Assembly (NCBI RefSeq): GCF_004359215.1
Contig: NC_090616.1
Span: 3,946,033 to 3,956,708, forward strand
Source: Bremia lactucae
Taxonomy: Eukaryota > Oomycota > Peronosporomycetes > Peronosporales > Peronosporaceae
Direction of reading: 5' to 3'
Length of the DNA: 10,676 nucleotides
How positions within the stretch are numbered: position 1 is the stretch's first letter; each line of letters starts with the position of its first letter. The notes below the pieces were generated by a model. It ran no database searches. It saw only the letters and a list, made by a program, of their open reading frames with translations, and was not told where the DNA came from. Made by a program: the position numbers and the translations under genes. Positions 1 through 7,765 of this stretch are shown piece after piece.

Positions 1-989
1 ATGGTGCATTTAGCACCATGTAAGACATCGATCACAGGCAAGGAGGCAGCTCTCTTGTTCCTGGATCATGTTTACCGACTACACGGGATGCCCGAGTCCA
101 TAGTATCGGACCGGGATCCACGTTTTACGTCTGGTTTTTGGCGACATGTGTTCGAGCTGCTAGGTAGCAAGCTCCACATGTCGACCGCAGATCATCCCCA
201 GACCGATGGCCAAACAGAACGTGCCAATCGGGTCGTGGCGGATGTCTTACGCACTATAGCAACTCCCAAAGAGTGGAGCAAGCAATTGCCCTTTGTGGAG
301 TTCGCTATAAATAACAGTGTCCACGCCAGTACGGGTGAGACACCGTTTTATATTAACGGACTGCGCCATCCTCGGACGCCAGTCTCGTTTGTGCGCAGCC
401 CGAGTCTTAGTGGGGGAGGGCCCCTCACTATGCTCGGTGCGAAAGAGGGACATAGTTTCGTCAATATGACGATGACCCATGAGGGTATCATCTCAAAGAC
501 AGAAACTTGCCCTAGTGACCCTGCCAGTTTAGCAGTGGTCAATAAAACTACGCCTTATGACCGACCTCTTGGCGGTATCATAGGCGAGTTTGATGCTAAA
601 AGCGTGAGCGAGGCTCAACGCTTTGTGGATGAGCGATTAGCCATCACACGTAAAGTCCGTGACGCAATGGCAAGCGCACAGGACAAGCAAAAAAAATATG
701 TGGACCGAAATGGTCGCAAAAATAATGAACGCTTTAGAGTGGGTGAAAAAGTACTATTAAGTACTGCTACCCTACCTAAAATGCGATTTCTGTACTACCT
801 GTAGGTACTACGAAGTTGTTGTCGCGTTTCATTGGGCCCTTTACTGTGGTAGAAGAGGTTGGAGACCTAAATTATAGGCTCACCATTCCCTTGTATATGA
901 AGACGCATCCCGTATTTTACGTGGGTCGTCTAAAACGGTATGTAGACCCATTGAGGTCTCATATCCCCATCTGGCTAAGGAGACCAATG
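1..989 (+). pseudogene. Ty3/gypsy integrase, C-terminal part, frameshifted and truncated
   Basis: Integrase inserts retroelement cDNA into host DNA. The frame is open from the first base, so the N-terminal zinc finger and first catalytic Asp lie upstream of the window. Seen here: the second catalytic Asp in SDRDPRF (about residue 37) and the Glu in TDGQTERAN (about residue 73), 35 residues apart, the DD35E spacing of the family. Next come EFAINNSVHASTGETPF, a long linker, and KKYVDRNGRKN. Near 782 the frame is lost, apparently by a one-base deletion. The tail (GPFTVVEEVGDLNYRL, then HPVFYVGRLKRYVDP) continues in another frame from about 784. This is the GPF/Y-type C-terminal module of gypsy integrases. 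No chromodomain follows, because homology stops near 989 where an inverted gag begins. It is not a functional gene. Family assignment is secure; membership in the same element as the neighbouring gag is inference. Confidence 0.9.
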
Positions 990-1131
990 GTGACGCCGAC
1001 TGTGAGTCGAGCGTCGTTCGGGTTAGGGGGACGGTGAAGGCGAATGCTATCGAACCGATAGTAACGCCGACTGTGAGTCGAGCGTCGTTCGGGTGAGGGG
1101 GACGGGGAAGGCGAAAAGCTATCGGACCGAT
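990..1131. repeat. 71-bp tandem duplication at the integrase/gag junction
   Basis: Two adjacent copies, about 990-1060 and 1061-1131, share the block GCCGACTGTGAGTCGAGCGT and the run after it, with a few substitutions and a one-base indel. Read on the minus strand the duplication repeats a short gag segment containing PNPNDARLTVGV. It lies at the point where plus-strand integrase meets minus-strand gag, so it may be a by-product of the rearrangement that joined them (inference). Confidence 0.85.
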
Positions 1132-2287
1132 TCCTCCCACCACGAACAGGACTTGGAGAGCGAGGGACATCACCCGTGTAACGCGGATCCGTCAGCATTA
1201 TCCGTTCGAAAAGGTCCAAGCGAGTCTTCAGATGTTCATAACCCTGACGAGCCTTCGCTTTGATAATTCAACGAGATCCGAGGTCAGTCGTGAGACTTGA
1301 CCCTCGAGATCCGCGATACGTCGTTCAGCAGCGTTTAACGCATGCGACTGAACGGACGAAGGTAAGGCAGCCGCGAGTAAGTGGCCGAGATCGCTACTCC
1401 TATCGGGCGCCACCTGCACTGATGGATGCGGGTGGGAATCAACGCTTCCTTGTTGGAAGGTTGCTTGCCCACCGCTCCGTGAGGCAAGGGTATCAGATTC
1501 TTGTCTAATAGAGAGGTAGCCCAAATCTCGACTCTTGGGAACCGATCGATACCCTACGTATTGATGTGCCCGGCTTGGTGGCTACCTGTAAAAAGGAGCA
1601 CCAGCTGAGGCCTCTTCGCTAGTCTCAAATAGACTAGCAGAAGTAGCATAGTGAGAAGAAACAGGGGGTACACTACCGCCGATGATTTCTTCACACGCAA
1701 GCGCAAGCGGGAAAAATTAATTCGCTGCGACCGCTATTTCATTGCATCGTGGTGCGGTTGAAAGCAGCGCGTGAATTCCGCCTCGTACTCGTCGAGTGTT
1801 TCATTTGAACGCACCACGACCGGGATAGGGAAAATCACCCAAGCGATTTCCCTGAGCCCTCCATGATTTGAAAACGCCATAATAATTATGTGCTTCTAGA
1901 ATAGCGCGCTCTAGGAGTGACGCTCTTGGCCCGTTCAAACGAGGCCCTTTAGATAGAGGGGGCATCTTTGGTATGCCAACCGTCACAAAGCCACATTTTA
2001 AACGACTGGCTTGTGACCGCGACTGAGCACGTCACGTGTCGTCGGTGGGGCTTTAGGCTCAGAATCCTCTATGTGAGAACCCTTGTGAATAATGGTCGGA
2101 GCAATAGACGTTGTGGTTTTTTACCCAACGTAGAAGCGGCTGCGCCTTTCTGGGTAGCGCTCTCATTAATGGTCGCTGCGCTAGACAGCGTAAACGACGA
2201 GATAGCATTGGAAAACTTTGTTGTCTCCATGTGATTGAGTGGGTGCCTTCGCAAACGACTTACAAACATTGCCGCTTCTAGTGGCAT
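990..2287 (-). pseudogene. Ty3/gypsy gag-like region, left inverted copy
   Basis: Gag forms the particle shell of a retroelement. This copy follows its LTR on the minus strand, with an ATG at 2287. It is the inverted homologue of 9236-10676. Relative to that copy it lacks roughly 270 bp near the gag start (about 9300-9570 on the right). Separately open pieces are 2287-2069, 1986-1801 (with LERAILEAHNYYGVFK) and 1524-1228. The last has a coiled-coil-like stretch (NAAERRIADLEGQVSRLTSD) and then loses frame at the same place as the right copy. Downstream, in another frame, it reads DLFERIMLTDPRYTGDVPR and a Ser/Pro/Arg-rich tail to about 990. I call it gag from its position after the LTR and leader and its homology to the right copy. 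No CCHC zinc knuckle or capsid signature is recognisable. The plus-strand ORF at 1260-1508 is an antisense shadow. Confidence 0.75.
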
Positions 2288-2420
2288 CTTTGGCGCCGTA
2301 TATGTGAATACAGGTCGCTAGAGTGACTGAGAAAACTAAGCCGCGCGTAAAGCAGCTCGCAGTTCCGCGTTCCTCTTTGGTATATTTCAAATGTAAATTT
2401 ATTCTTAAATGGGGTGGTGG
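2288..2420 (-). other. Untranslated leader of the left gypsy copy
   Basis: This short stretch lies between the LTR end and the gag ATG on the minus strand. It corresponds to 9105-9235 in the right copy; the two share motifs such as AAAGAGGA and CTCTAGCG near the gag start but differ by indels. Directly after the LTR, where a tRNA primer site normally starts with TGG, the minus strand reads CCACCACCCC, so no canonical primer site is visible. Confidence 0.6.
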
Positions 2421-2920
2421 TGTAACGGGCTAAAGTTACCCTTATCTTATATCTTACACTATCACCGTTAAGTACACAAGTGTACTTAAAGGATGGTCAA
2501 TCACTTAAGTAATGTTATTGGACCTACCACTTGGGTGTGGTTTACATTGTGATCCGCCCTTGTGTATGTGATGCCACTGAGGGCATTCACATTAGCGGGG
2601 ATGACGGCTAGCGTCATCCGTCACGCGAGATATCTAGAAAAATATGTTTGCAATATATATTAGTGGTTTCTAGAGATGACCGATTTAACATAAATCAGTC
2701 TGAAAACTACTTCCTACTTGGTTAGTGCGCACGAGGAGCCTTATTATCGCTCCGGTGACGACACATATACCAAAGTACTTAGTGCGTTGGGTGAGGTCGC
2801 TAAGCCACCCACCACAGCAAACTCACTGCACGCGAGAGTAGACGGTCAAACCTGCTTCCTCGCTGTGCTAGGGTGTGTGCTTAAGCAGAGCGTGGCCGCA
2901 TCAAGACGTGCCCACCCACA
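2421..2920 (-). mobile_element. LTR of the left gypsy copy (about 500 bp)
   Basis: Read on the minus strand it starts TGTGGGTGGGCACG at 2920 and ends TTTAGCCCGTTACA at 2421, giving the TG...CA ends of an LTR. It is the inverted homologue of 8582-9104, roughly 80% alike by eye with several indels. Gag follows its CCCGTTACA end, which fixes it as the 5' LTR of the minus-strand element. It contains a near-palindrome at 2468-2489 (10-bp arms around AA) and a hairpin at 2599-2619. The outer flank (ATGATGGTAT from 2921) differs from that of the right LTR, so the two do not share a target-site duplication. The matching 3' LTR is not in the window. Confidence 0.85.
2599..2619. repeat. Hairpin in the gypsy LTR
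   Basis: GGATGACG and CGTCATCC form a perfect 8-bp stem around GCTAG. The right LTR keeps this motif at about 8939-8960 and follows it with a second, imperfect GGATGACG unit. Conservation in both LTRs suggests an ancestral feature of the family. A role in transcript structure is possible but unproven. Confidence 0.75.
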
Positions 2921-2927
2921 ATGATGG

Positions 2928-3960
2928 TATATGAAAATGTTGCACGACCTGTAACAGTAGTCACATCTATAACAAGAGGCGAATATCTGATATTCGTATT
3001 CTGACCTACAACATACAAGCTTGCGGCTGCTGACTCCGGATATGAGAGCGACATGAAAGTTTTTGATAATGTTGTACGACCAATAATAGTAGTCATATCT
3101 ATAACAAGAAGCGAACAATTTAAAGAGGCGAATATTCGATACGAGTTTTCCTTATTGATCTTCCTTCTTGATGACAACCAGATCGTTCTCGTGCATACAT
3201 CTTTAATTGCTGCGCTATGCTCTTTTGTACCGCTTCGCATCGCTCATTTAAAGCCATGTTTCAAGCACATTGATCCTAGCACCATGGCTCTGACCAACAA
3301 TATACAAATATGCGGCTGTCAACTCGGGGAATGTAGCGGCATGAATGTTTCTGATAACATATTTCGACCAGTATTAGCAAGCACACCCATGACAAGAGGC
3401 GAGCGATTTAAAAAAACAAATATGATTTATTAGTGTTCCTTATTTATCTTCCTTCTGAAAGACACGTGTGTTCGTTCAGGTCGTCCTCGTGCAGACACCT
3501 TTAATTGCTGCGCTATTTCCATTTGTACCGTTCGCAATTCGCTCATTTGACGTCATGTTTCCGACGTTCAGAGCCTAGCACCATGGCTCTCACCCACAAT
3601 ATACAAACTTGCGGCTAGCGACTTCGGTTATAAGAGATACGTGGAAGTATTGGCTTACGACCAGTAATAGTAGTCACACCGAAAAGCAAGTAAGGGGATG
3701 ATTTTAAGAGGCCAATATCTGATGGAGGTGTGCTTATTGAACTCCTTTAGGGGTGACAAGTGTGTTCGTTCATATTGCCTCGCGCAGACACCATTAATTG
3801 CTGCGCTATGCCTTTTTGTACCGCTTCGCATCGCTCATTCAAAGCCATGTTTCAAAAATTTGAGCCTAGAGTCATAGCTCTGACCCACAATCTACGAATT
3901 TGGTGCTACCAACTCGGGAAACGAGTGCGGCATGAAAGTTTCTAAAATGGTGTCTGACCA
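2928..3960 (+). repeat. Tandem array of a ~290-bp repeat (about four units)
   Basis: The anchor CGACC followed by AGTA/AATA and TAGTAGTCA-like sequence recurs at 2944, 3077, 3365, 3658 and (as TGACC) 3955, giving spacings of 133, 288, 293 and 297 bp. Other shared blocks are TTTAATTGCTGCGCTAT, CGCTCATT and TAGCACCATGGCTCT. The first unit lacks about 160 bp internally; the others are complete but diverged. Open frames cross unit boundaries on both strands (plus 3053-3433, minus 3240-2881), but I recognise no protein, and the unit lengths are not all multiples of three, so coding is doubtful. Isolated fragments recur at 6863-6965 (inverted) and 7333-7393. It behaves like satellite or intergenic repeat DNA into which retroelements inserted. 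The array starts just outside the left LTR and ends where copia sequence begins. Confidence 0.85.
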
Positions 3961-5205
3961 GTTTATTTTTAACATCTTGCCCAGTTGAATTCCCTGGCAT
4001 ACGCTTGGACCAGCTGATTTGATTAGCTCTTTTGCGTCCTTTATCATGCCATAACTGATCATACAGCGTGACAATAGTCGAACCATGATCCATCCGCGCG
4101 TGTAGACTCTTATTGTGTGCTGCTGTTGCCATATCTGCTGGAAATTGCGGTGTGCGTAGCCAGTATAGTCCATCTGCAAGGGCAGCAGTTGGCATCACTT
4201 GTTTTGAGCTTTTGCATGCAAGGTGCGTACTTGCACCATTAAACACGACTTGAAACTTGCCACTTTTGTTGATTGCGGTACTGATAGCAGATTCATGTCA
4301 TCTTCGTTACACATCACACGTCCTTGATCTCAATGATCTGCTCGCTACCGTCGGACGAAGTAATTCACTAGACAATATTTCCAACACCCTTAATTTCAGC
4401 TTTGTTGCCATTAGCCACCGACAGCAGACCTTCCTTGCTCATTCACCGTAGCCAGTTTTTCCTTATAGTCGAAAATGTGGTGCGTAGCTGCAATGTCAAC
4501 CGCCCACATTTCTGCCGTATTCTTGTTCGTTATAGGTCGATGTTCCACCGAACAGCATAATCTATACGATCGAAGTCGTCCTCGTAGCTGCTGTTCCACC
4601 ATTACACGTTGTTTGCTACGCGTCAACGAGAACTTTGCCGCGTCGAGCAATTTAATTTTCAGCTGGTCTAGCAGCTTTCTACCGTATGCCCCAATACATA
4701 CAGTAAATCACTGGCAAGGTTCACGCTCAGCTCTGAAAGCTTTGACTGACACTTCAAATTTTACGTCGCCATTTTCTCGTCTGCTCTCTTGATATACTCG
4801 TTCGTTAGCACTCTCACGACATCTCTATCGCAATTCCGCGCTGTTTATCTCCATATTTAGTACTACATGTTCGCAGCTCTTGGGCAGGCAATAAGCAGAT
4901 CGCCAATTCCTCGTCCTCCATCTTAGCGCCAATACTGCTGAGCATAACGCTGACGTTCAGAGCGTCATTACAATGATGCATCACATTGTCGCCTTCCACC
5001 ATCTTCATAATGATCAACTGTCGCTTCAGGTAGATGCAACGAGCCTTCTGCGACCCATCATAAAGCGGCCAAGTAGATGCGACGAGCCTTCTGCGACCCA
5101 CCGTGAAGCGGCCTCAAGCGCGCCCATGCAACCCAGGCTTCCTCGCAGTCGTCAATTACATGATGATAGTCCGCAACCATGTAGAGCACGATCAGACCGA
5201 AGACG
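3961..5205 (-). pseudogene. Ty1/copia gag-protease-(pre-integrase) remnant, heavily decayed
   Basis: The minus strand carries the start of a copia polyprotein in the expected order. Gag (UBN2-like) runs about 5205-4815, with [24 protein letters not shown], then [17 protein letters not shown] and [17 protein letters not shown]. Protease lies around 4510-4440 in WAVDIAATHHIFDYKE, where the D-[ST]-G-A active site reads DIAA. A partial Gag-pre-integrase domain lies about 4330-3965, with MNLLSVPQ, DGLYWLRTPQ, SLHARMDH and GPSVCQGIQLGKM; the second Cys of the expected CxxC is Ile. Several frameshifts and stops separate these blocks. The integrase core and reverse transcriptase are missing, and homology stops at the ~290-bp repeat array. 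The gag N-terminus is also missing. A TATA-like TATATAAAAGC (5241-5231) lies just upstream but may be chance. The element is non-functional; copia assignment is firm. Confidence 0.88.
5030..5115. repeat. 43-bp tandem duplication in copia gag
   Basis: GTAGATGC.ACGAGCCTTCTG followed by CGACCCA occurs at 5030 and again at 5073, with the whole 43-bp unit repeated and a few substitutions. On the minus strand it duplicates the GSQKAR segment of gag. Because 43 is not a multiple of three, it shifts the frame and contributes to inactivation. Confidence 0.9.
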
Positions 5206-5640
5206 ACATTTTTTTCTTTTTATTTAGCTTGCTTTTATATAGTCCTCCTTTTCTAGGAGTTAAAGAAGATCTATGGTTGTGGGGCAGTTATTTGTGCCGA
5301 GACTGTAAAATCAAAGTGAGTATATTTATTCCCTTAAAACTTATATTTAAAGCTGAATTCATAATTATTTTGTTATTAAGCCGTTTGTTTTATCCACTAT
5401 GCAATATGAGCTACTTTTTGGCCTTTCTGGCGACGTTTTTTTTTCGTATTTTAGTAATAGAATCTTTACCGTATAAGATTTAAATATCTTATAAGTCTTA
5501 ATCATACGTACAACTGATGCAAAATAGGATCTATGCTATTAAAATTAAACATTCGTTTCGTATCAAGTCTTGTGATTACCGAGATTCTTTCTTGGGATAT
5601 AATGACAAAACACCAATTTTAAAATTAATTATTCTCACTA
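5206..5640. other. AT-rich stretch without a recognisable gene
   Basis: It separates the copia remnant from the truncated gypsy gag. It holds poly-T runs, a near-palindrome around TATAAGATTTAAATATCTTATA-type sequence at about 5471-5492, and a minus-strand TATATAAAAGC at 5241-5231. The hydrophobic plus-strand ORF that crosses it is explained by T-rich composition. It could be the eroded leader or LTR of the copia element, or unrelated AT-rich filler. I see no LTR ends, primer site or coding homology. Confidence 0.55.
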
Positions 5641-6234
5641 AAATTTAACGTGTGTTCATGAACTGGGTTGTTCGTGATACAACTCGCTAAGAGTCGTATG
5701 TGCTGGGCATAAGCGTGAGCATTTCGCTTGCCTTGCTTGAGTTTCGGAAGCTCTGATCGAGCTCTGAACTCAGCCCTAGGCGGTTCAAACGTCTGTTTGA
5801 GCCGGACTTTAGAAGCCTCTAGCGACCCAAAGATATATGGGTCGCGAAACTTCAGGTTTAGTGCCCAAGTTTTGGCACGACCTGCCAAATTTGACTGAGC
5901 AAATGCGACTTGCATTTGCTCGTCGACAGTGTGACGAGCCCTTATAGCATCATCCAACTCGACAAACCATCTTAAGAGGAGTCTTCTTCGACTTTCCAAT
6001 ACTTAGAGAAGTCTATCTTTAAGGTTTTGTGACGACGCGTGTGCGTCATTCCAGGTACAGGGGTCTGTACCTGTTGTTACCTCAACAGTTCTGCATGCTG
6101 AGAGCCGAGGCTACCCTCTCCTTTGCCTCGTCAAGTTCATGTTGTATGAACTTGGCGATGGCTGAATGGAGGGCATCTCTGTCCCAACCGGACATCATGG
6201 CTAAGATGGCATCATTCCTTACGGTCGAACTCAT
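5641..6234 (-). pseudogene. Second Ty3/gypsy family: gag, truncated and frameshifted
   Basis: The start codon is at 6234 on the minus strand and begins MSSTVRNDAILAMMSGWDRD, then a helical, charged stretch (FIQHELDEAKERVASALSMQ). A frameshift near 6090 moves the frame; TDPCTWNDAHASSQNLKDRL then leads to a stop near 6007. The core RWFVELDDAIRARH, VAFAQSNLAGRAKTWALNL and RLKQTFEPPRAEFRAR (about 5970-5740) is a typical retrotransposon gag (PF03732-type) domain with the W...L and F.PP features. It ends HAYAQHIRLLASCITNNP and breaks off near 5645 into AT-rich DNA, so the rest of gag, pol and the 3' LTR are gone. It differs clearly from the gag copies at 990-2287 and 9236-10676, so this is another family. 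It sits in correct order after its LTR (6382-6857) and primer site. Assignment is firm; the element is dead. Confidence 0.88.
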
Positions 6235-6247
6235 TTGTTCGACCGTA
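6220..6247 (-). promoter_or_regulatory. Hairpin with the gag start codon in its loop
   Basis: TACGGTCGAAC and GTTCGACCGTA form a perfect 11-bp stem. On the minus-strand transcript the six-base loop is AAATGA, which contains the gag ATG (6234-6232). Such a structure would present the start codon in a loop and could affect initiation. The structure is seen in sequence; a regulatory role is inference. Confidence 0.55.
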
Positions 6248-6371
6248 CTCCTTTTTTGTCACTTAGAAAGGAGTAGTTGTCACTCGAAAAACGTGTTGTG
6301 TATTTCCACTATCATCTAACATGCCCTCCATGTTAGATAATGGAGCTGTGGTCCTTGGACGGACTACAAAG

Positions 6372-6379
6372 TGCTACCA
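6372..6379 (-). other. Probable tRNA primer-binding site (initiator Met type)
   Basis: Two bases after the LTR end (CCCCGTTACA), the minus strand reads TGGTAGCA. TGG pairs with the universal CCA tRNA tail, and TGGTAGCA resembles the primer sites complementary to the 3' end of eukaryotic initiator Met tRNA (ending GCTACCA). After these eight bases the match to the common pattern weakens (CTTTG). Position and sequence together support it as the minus-strand cDNA priming site. Confidence 0.6.
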
Positions 6380-6408
6380 GGTGTAACGGGGCGTTGCCGA
6401 CTTGTACC

Positions 6409-6480
6409 GCTTCAGTACAAGTCTACTTCGCACTGCTTCAATACAAGTCCACTTCGCACTGCTTCAGTGCGAGTAGTGCG
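6409..6480. repeat. 26-bp direct repeats in the LTR
   Basis: Unit one (6409-6434) starts GCTTCAGTACAAGTCTACTT; unit two (6435-6460) differs at two positions. A third start GCTTCAGTGCGAGTAGTGCG at 6461 diverges. Short hairpins such as CGCACTG/CAGTGCG overlap the repeat. In the LTR this lies on the gag side, in the R/U5-like part of a minus-strand transcript. Confidence 0.85.
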
Positions 6481-6606
6481 TCACGTCACTTCACGTACTT
6501 TAGTACGCGCAAAAAAAAGAATCTCTTTAACACACTTGCTATAATGAGGGTTGAAAGTAAACTGTATTTAATATGAGGAAGTTCTTCTGTTTTGTATTTC
6601 TTCTAT

Positions 6607-6615
6607 CTTTTTATA
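6607..6615 (-). promoter_or_regulatory. TATA-like box in the second gypsy LTR
   Basis: The minus strand reads TATAAAAAG about 240 bp from the U3 end of the LTR, a plausible core promoter position for the element's own transcript. The surrounding DNA is AT-rich, so chance occurrence is possible. Confidence 0.4.
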
Positions 6616-6862
6616 CTAATTTAATTATAAACTAATACTAAACATGTAATAAAGTCTTATCTTTTTTTTCTTTACGCGCGTTCAGTGCTGACTGGACTGC
6701 GGGGCAAGTAGATATAATGGCCTAGATCTACCAATGGATAAGCTTTGAGAATTTTACTACATAAAGTTATATTCTCCAAATTTTATCTACCTTTTAGGTA
6801 ATATATTAATTAACAACCTTTAAGTGTTAATTTCATGAAACGATACACCCCGTTACAAGGTG

Positions 6863-6965
6863 CCTCGATGAAGATCATAAGGAAAACTTGTATCGGATAT
6901 TTGCTTCTTTGAATCGTTCGCCTCTTGTTTTAGATGTGACAACTATTACTGTTCGTACACAATTC
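6863..6965 (-). repeat. Inverted fragment of the ~290-bp repeat
   Basis: Reverse-complemented, this stretch aligns with about 3070-3165 of the tandem array: the CGA(A/C)C.GTAATAGT, ACAAGAGGCGAACGATT and GAGTTTTCCTTAT.GATCTTC blocks occur in the same order. It directly adjoins the LTR end at 6857, suggesting the gypsy element inserted in or next to a repeat copy. Confidence 0.8.
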
Positions 6966-7332
6966 CTCGTTGTACAGTCCGATGGCTTTCAGACACGCAA
7001 GCATCTCATCGTGTATTTGCTCGCGACCGTCAGCCATGATGCACACTCAATAGTTTTGCCAAGCGTCTTCCCCTGCAAAGAAATTTCTCTTATCTTTGAT
7101 ATGTTGGTCCACGAGATAAGCCAAATTCTAGGCAAGCCTTGTGAGCGTCCCCTGAAGCTGTCGAAGTTGGTGAGGCAGATCAGTCTCACATCGCAAATGT
7201 TTGATTTATGAACATATGTGCATTTTATTTTTATGCGTTCTGATTGGCTATATGTATCGGTGTACCAATAGCAAAGGGGGCTTATTTTAACGAGATAAAA
7301 CTACATGCAACCAAATTCTTGCATGATGTATA
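6966..7332. other. Unassigned stretch between repeat fragments
   Basis: Both strands have modest open frames. The plus frame runs to a stop at 7209-7211 and includes LVHEISQILGKPCERPLKLS. The minus strand has a short frame from an ATG at 7037 reading MADGREQIHDEMLACLKAIG. Neither matches a family I recognise, and both run into the flanking repeat fragment without a clear start. It could be a decayed host gene or transposon fragment. From 7212 to 7332 I see nothing beyond AT-rich DNA. Confidence 0.35.
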
Positions 7333-7393
7333 TCCGGATCTGAGAGCGGCATGGAAGTATTTTATGCTTTATTACGATAATAGTGGTGCTCAG
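7333..7393 (+). repeat. Short fragment of the ~290-bp repeat
   Basis: TCCGGAT.TGAGAGCG.CATG, then AAGT.TTT and ACGA..AATAATAGT, align in order with about 3035-3095 of the tandem array, on the same strand as the array and opposite to the fragment at 6863-6965. It marks the left edge of the host-gene-like region. Confidence 0.7.
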
Positions 7394-7407
7394 TGATACT
7401 TATTTGA

Positions 7408-7698
7408 GCACACGCTGCAGCTTTCTGCGAAAGGAAAGAGTTGTCCCCTCTCCTAACGATTTTTGCTCTGAAGGATCGTAAGGGCAGTAAACTTGACCCG
7501 CACCACTAGTACTTCAATGCATTTGCGGAACAGATTCAGCCGAAGTTCACAGCACTGATAGATCGCGATATTTTACCTGTATTACTGCTCAATACGGCAT
7601 TTTCGTTTTTTTATGCCGGTAACCTTCTTTTTATGCATGATCGTTACGATTTAAAGCTGAGTACGATCCAAAAGTGCTGCATCATTACTAGTGTTTAA
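7408..7698 (+). pseudogene. Remnant of an unidentified gene, 3' end
   Basis: One plus-strand frame stays protein-like from 7408 to a TAA at 7696-7698, interrupted by a single TAG at 7507-7509. It includes FCERKELSPLLTIFALKDRK before the stop codon, then NAFAEQIQPKFTALIDRDIL and a hydrophobic PVLLLNTAFSFFYAGNLLF. Amino-acid use is balanced and unlike the surrounding AT-rich DNA, which favours real coding origin. I do not recognise the family. It converges with the minus-strand gene ending at 7766, leaving 67 bp between stop codons, an arrangement common in compact oomycete gene islands. The start is missing, cut off next to a repeat fragment. It may be a host gene tail or just a chance frame. 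Confidence 0.4.
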
Positions 7699-7765
7699 GC
7701 TGTCGCAAGATCCGTATACTCCACGTGCTGTATCGCTTGGGAATTAAAGACAAGCTATATTTGTT

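Larger units (their letters stand above)
5781..6423. repeat. Cluster of perfect short hairpins across gypsy gag, leader and LTR edge
   Basis: At least nine inverted repeats with short loops occur here: 5781-5804 (10-bp arms, one G-T pair), 5822-5845 (8 bp), 5897-5921 (10 bp, loop GACTT), 6052-6073 (9 bp, loop GGGT), 6132-6154 (9 bp, loop GTTGT), 6220-6247 (11 bp), 6246-6275 (9 bp, loop 12), 6314-6338 (10 bp, loop CCCTC) and 6399-6423 (9 bp, loop 7). All others have perfect arms. That is roughly one per 70 bp, through coding and non-coding parts alike, and far more than random sequence of this length should give. RNA structure or templated mutation are the obvious explanations; neither is shown. 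Confidence 0.8.
6382..6857 (-). mobile_element. LTR of the second gypsy element (476 bp)
   Basis: The ends are TGTAACGGGG and CCCCGTTACA, a perfect 10-bp terminal inverted repeat with TG...CA. On the minus strand the LTR is followed by a primer site, a leader and gag, so it is the 5' LTR. It holds a TATA-like box (6615-6607) and, near its gag-proximal end, 26-bp direct repeats. It appears to have inserted in a copy of the ~290-bp repeat: repeat homology starts only a few bases outside the 6857 end. The partner 3' LTR and target-site duplication are not seen, because the element is truncated at about 5641. Its ends resemble the CCCGTTACA end of the other LTR family, which may reflect a shared lineage. 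Confidence 0.88.

Noticed and set aside
1260..1508. 82-residue plus-strand ORF, with the same protein encoded at 10275-10523 on the minus strand
   Set aside because: It is antisense to the best-conserved part of gag in both arms. Its conservation follows from DNA identity of the arms, and the protein resembles nothing I know.
3053..3433. 126-residue plus-strand ORF in the tandem repeat
   Set aside because: The frame is not kept in later units, unit lengths are not all multiples of three, and the opposite strand is equally open.
2928..3960. CRISPR-like or short-repeat array
   Set aside because: Units are ~290 bp, diverged and directly adjacent, with no constant short repeat separated by unique spacers.
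4257..4792. Plus-strand ORFs over the copia region (4257-4451, 4475-4792)
   Set aside because: They are antisense shadows of the minus-strand copia protease and gag, which have clear family motifs.
5103..5483. 126-residue plus-strand hydrophobic ORF that could look like a membrane protein
   Set aside because: Its start overlaps minus-strand copia gag, and the rest is T-rich DNA that automatically encodes Phe, Leu and Ile. No topology or family support.
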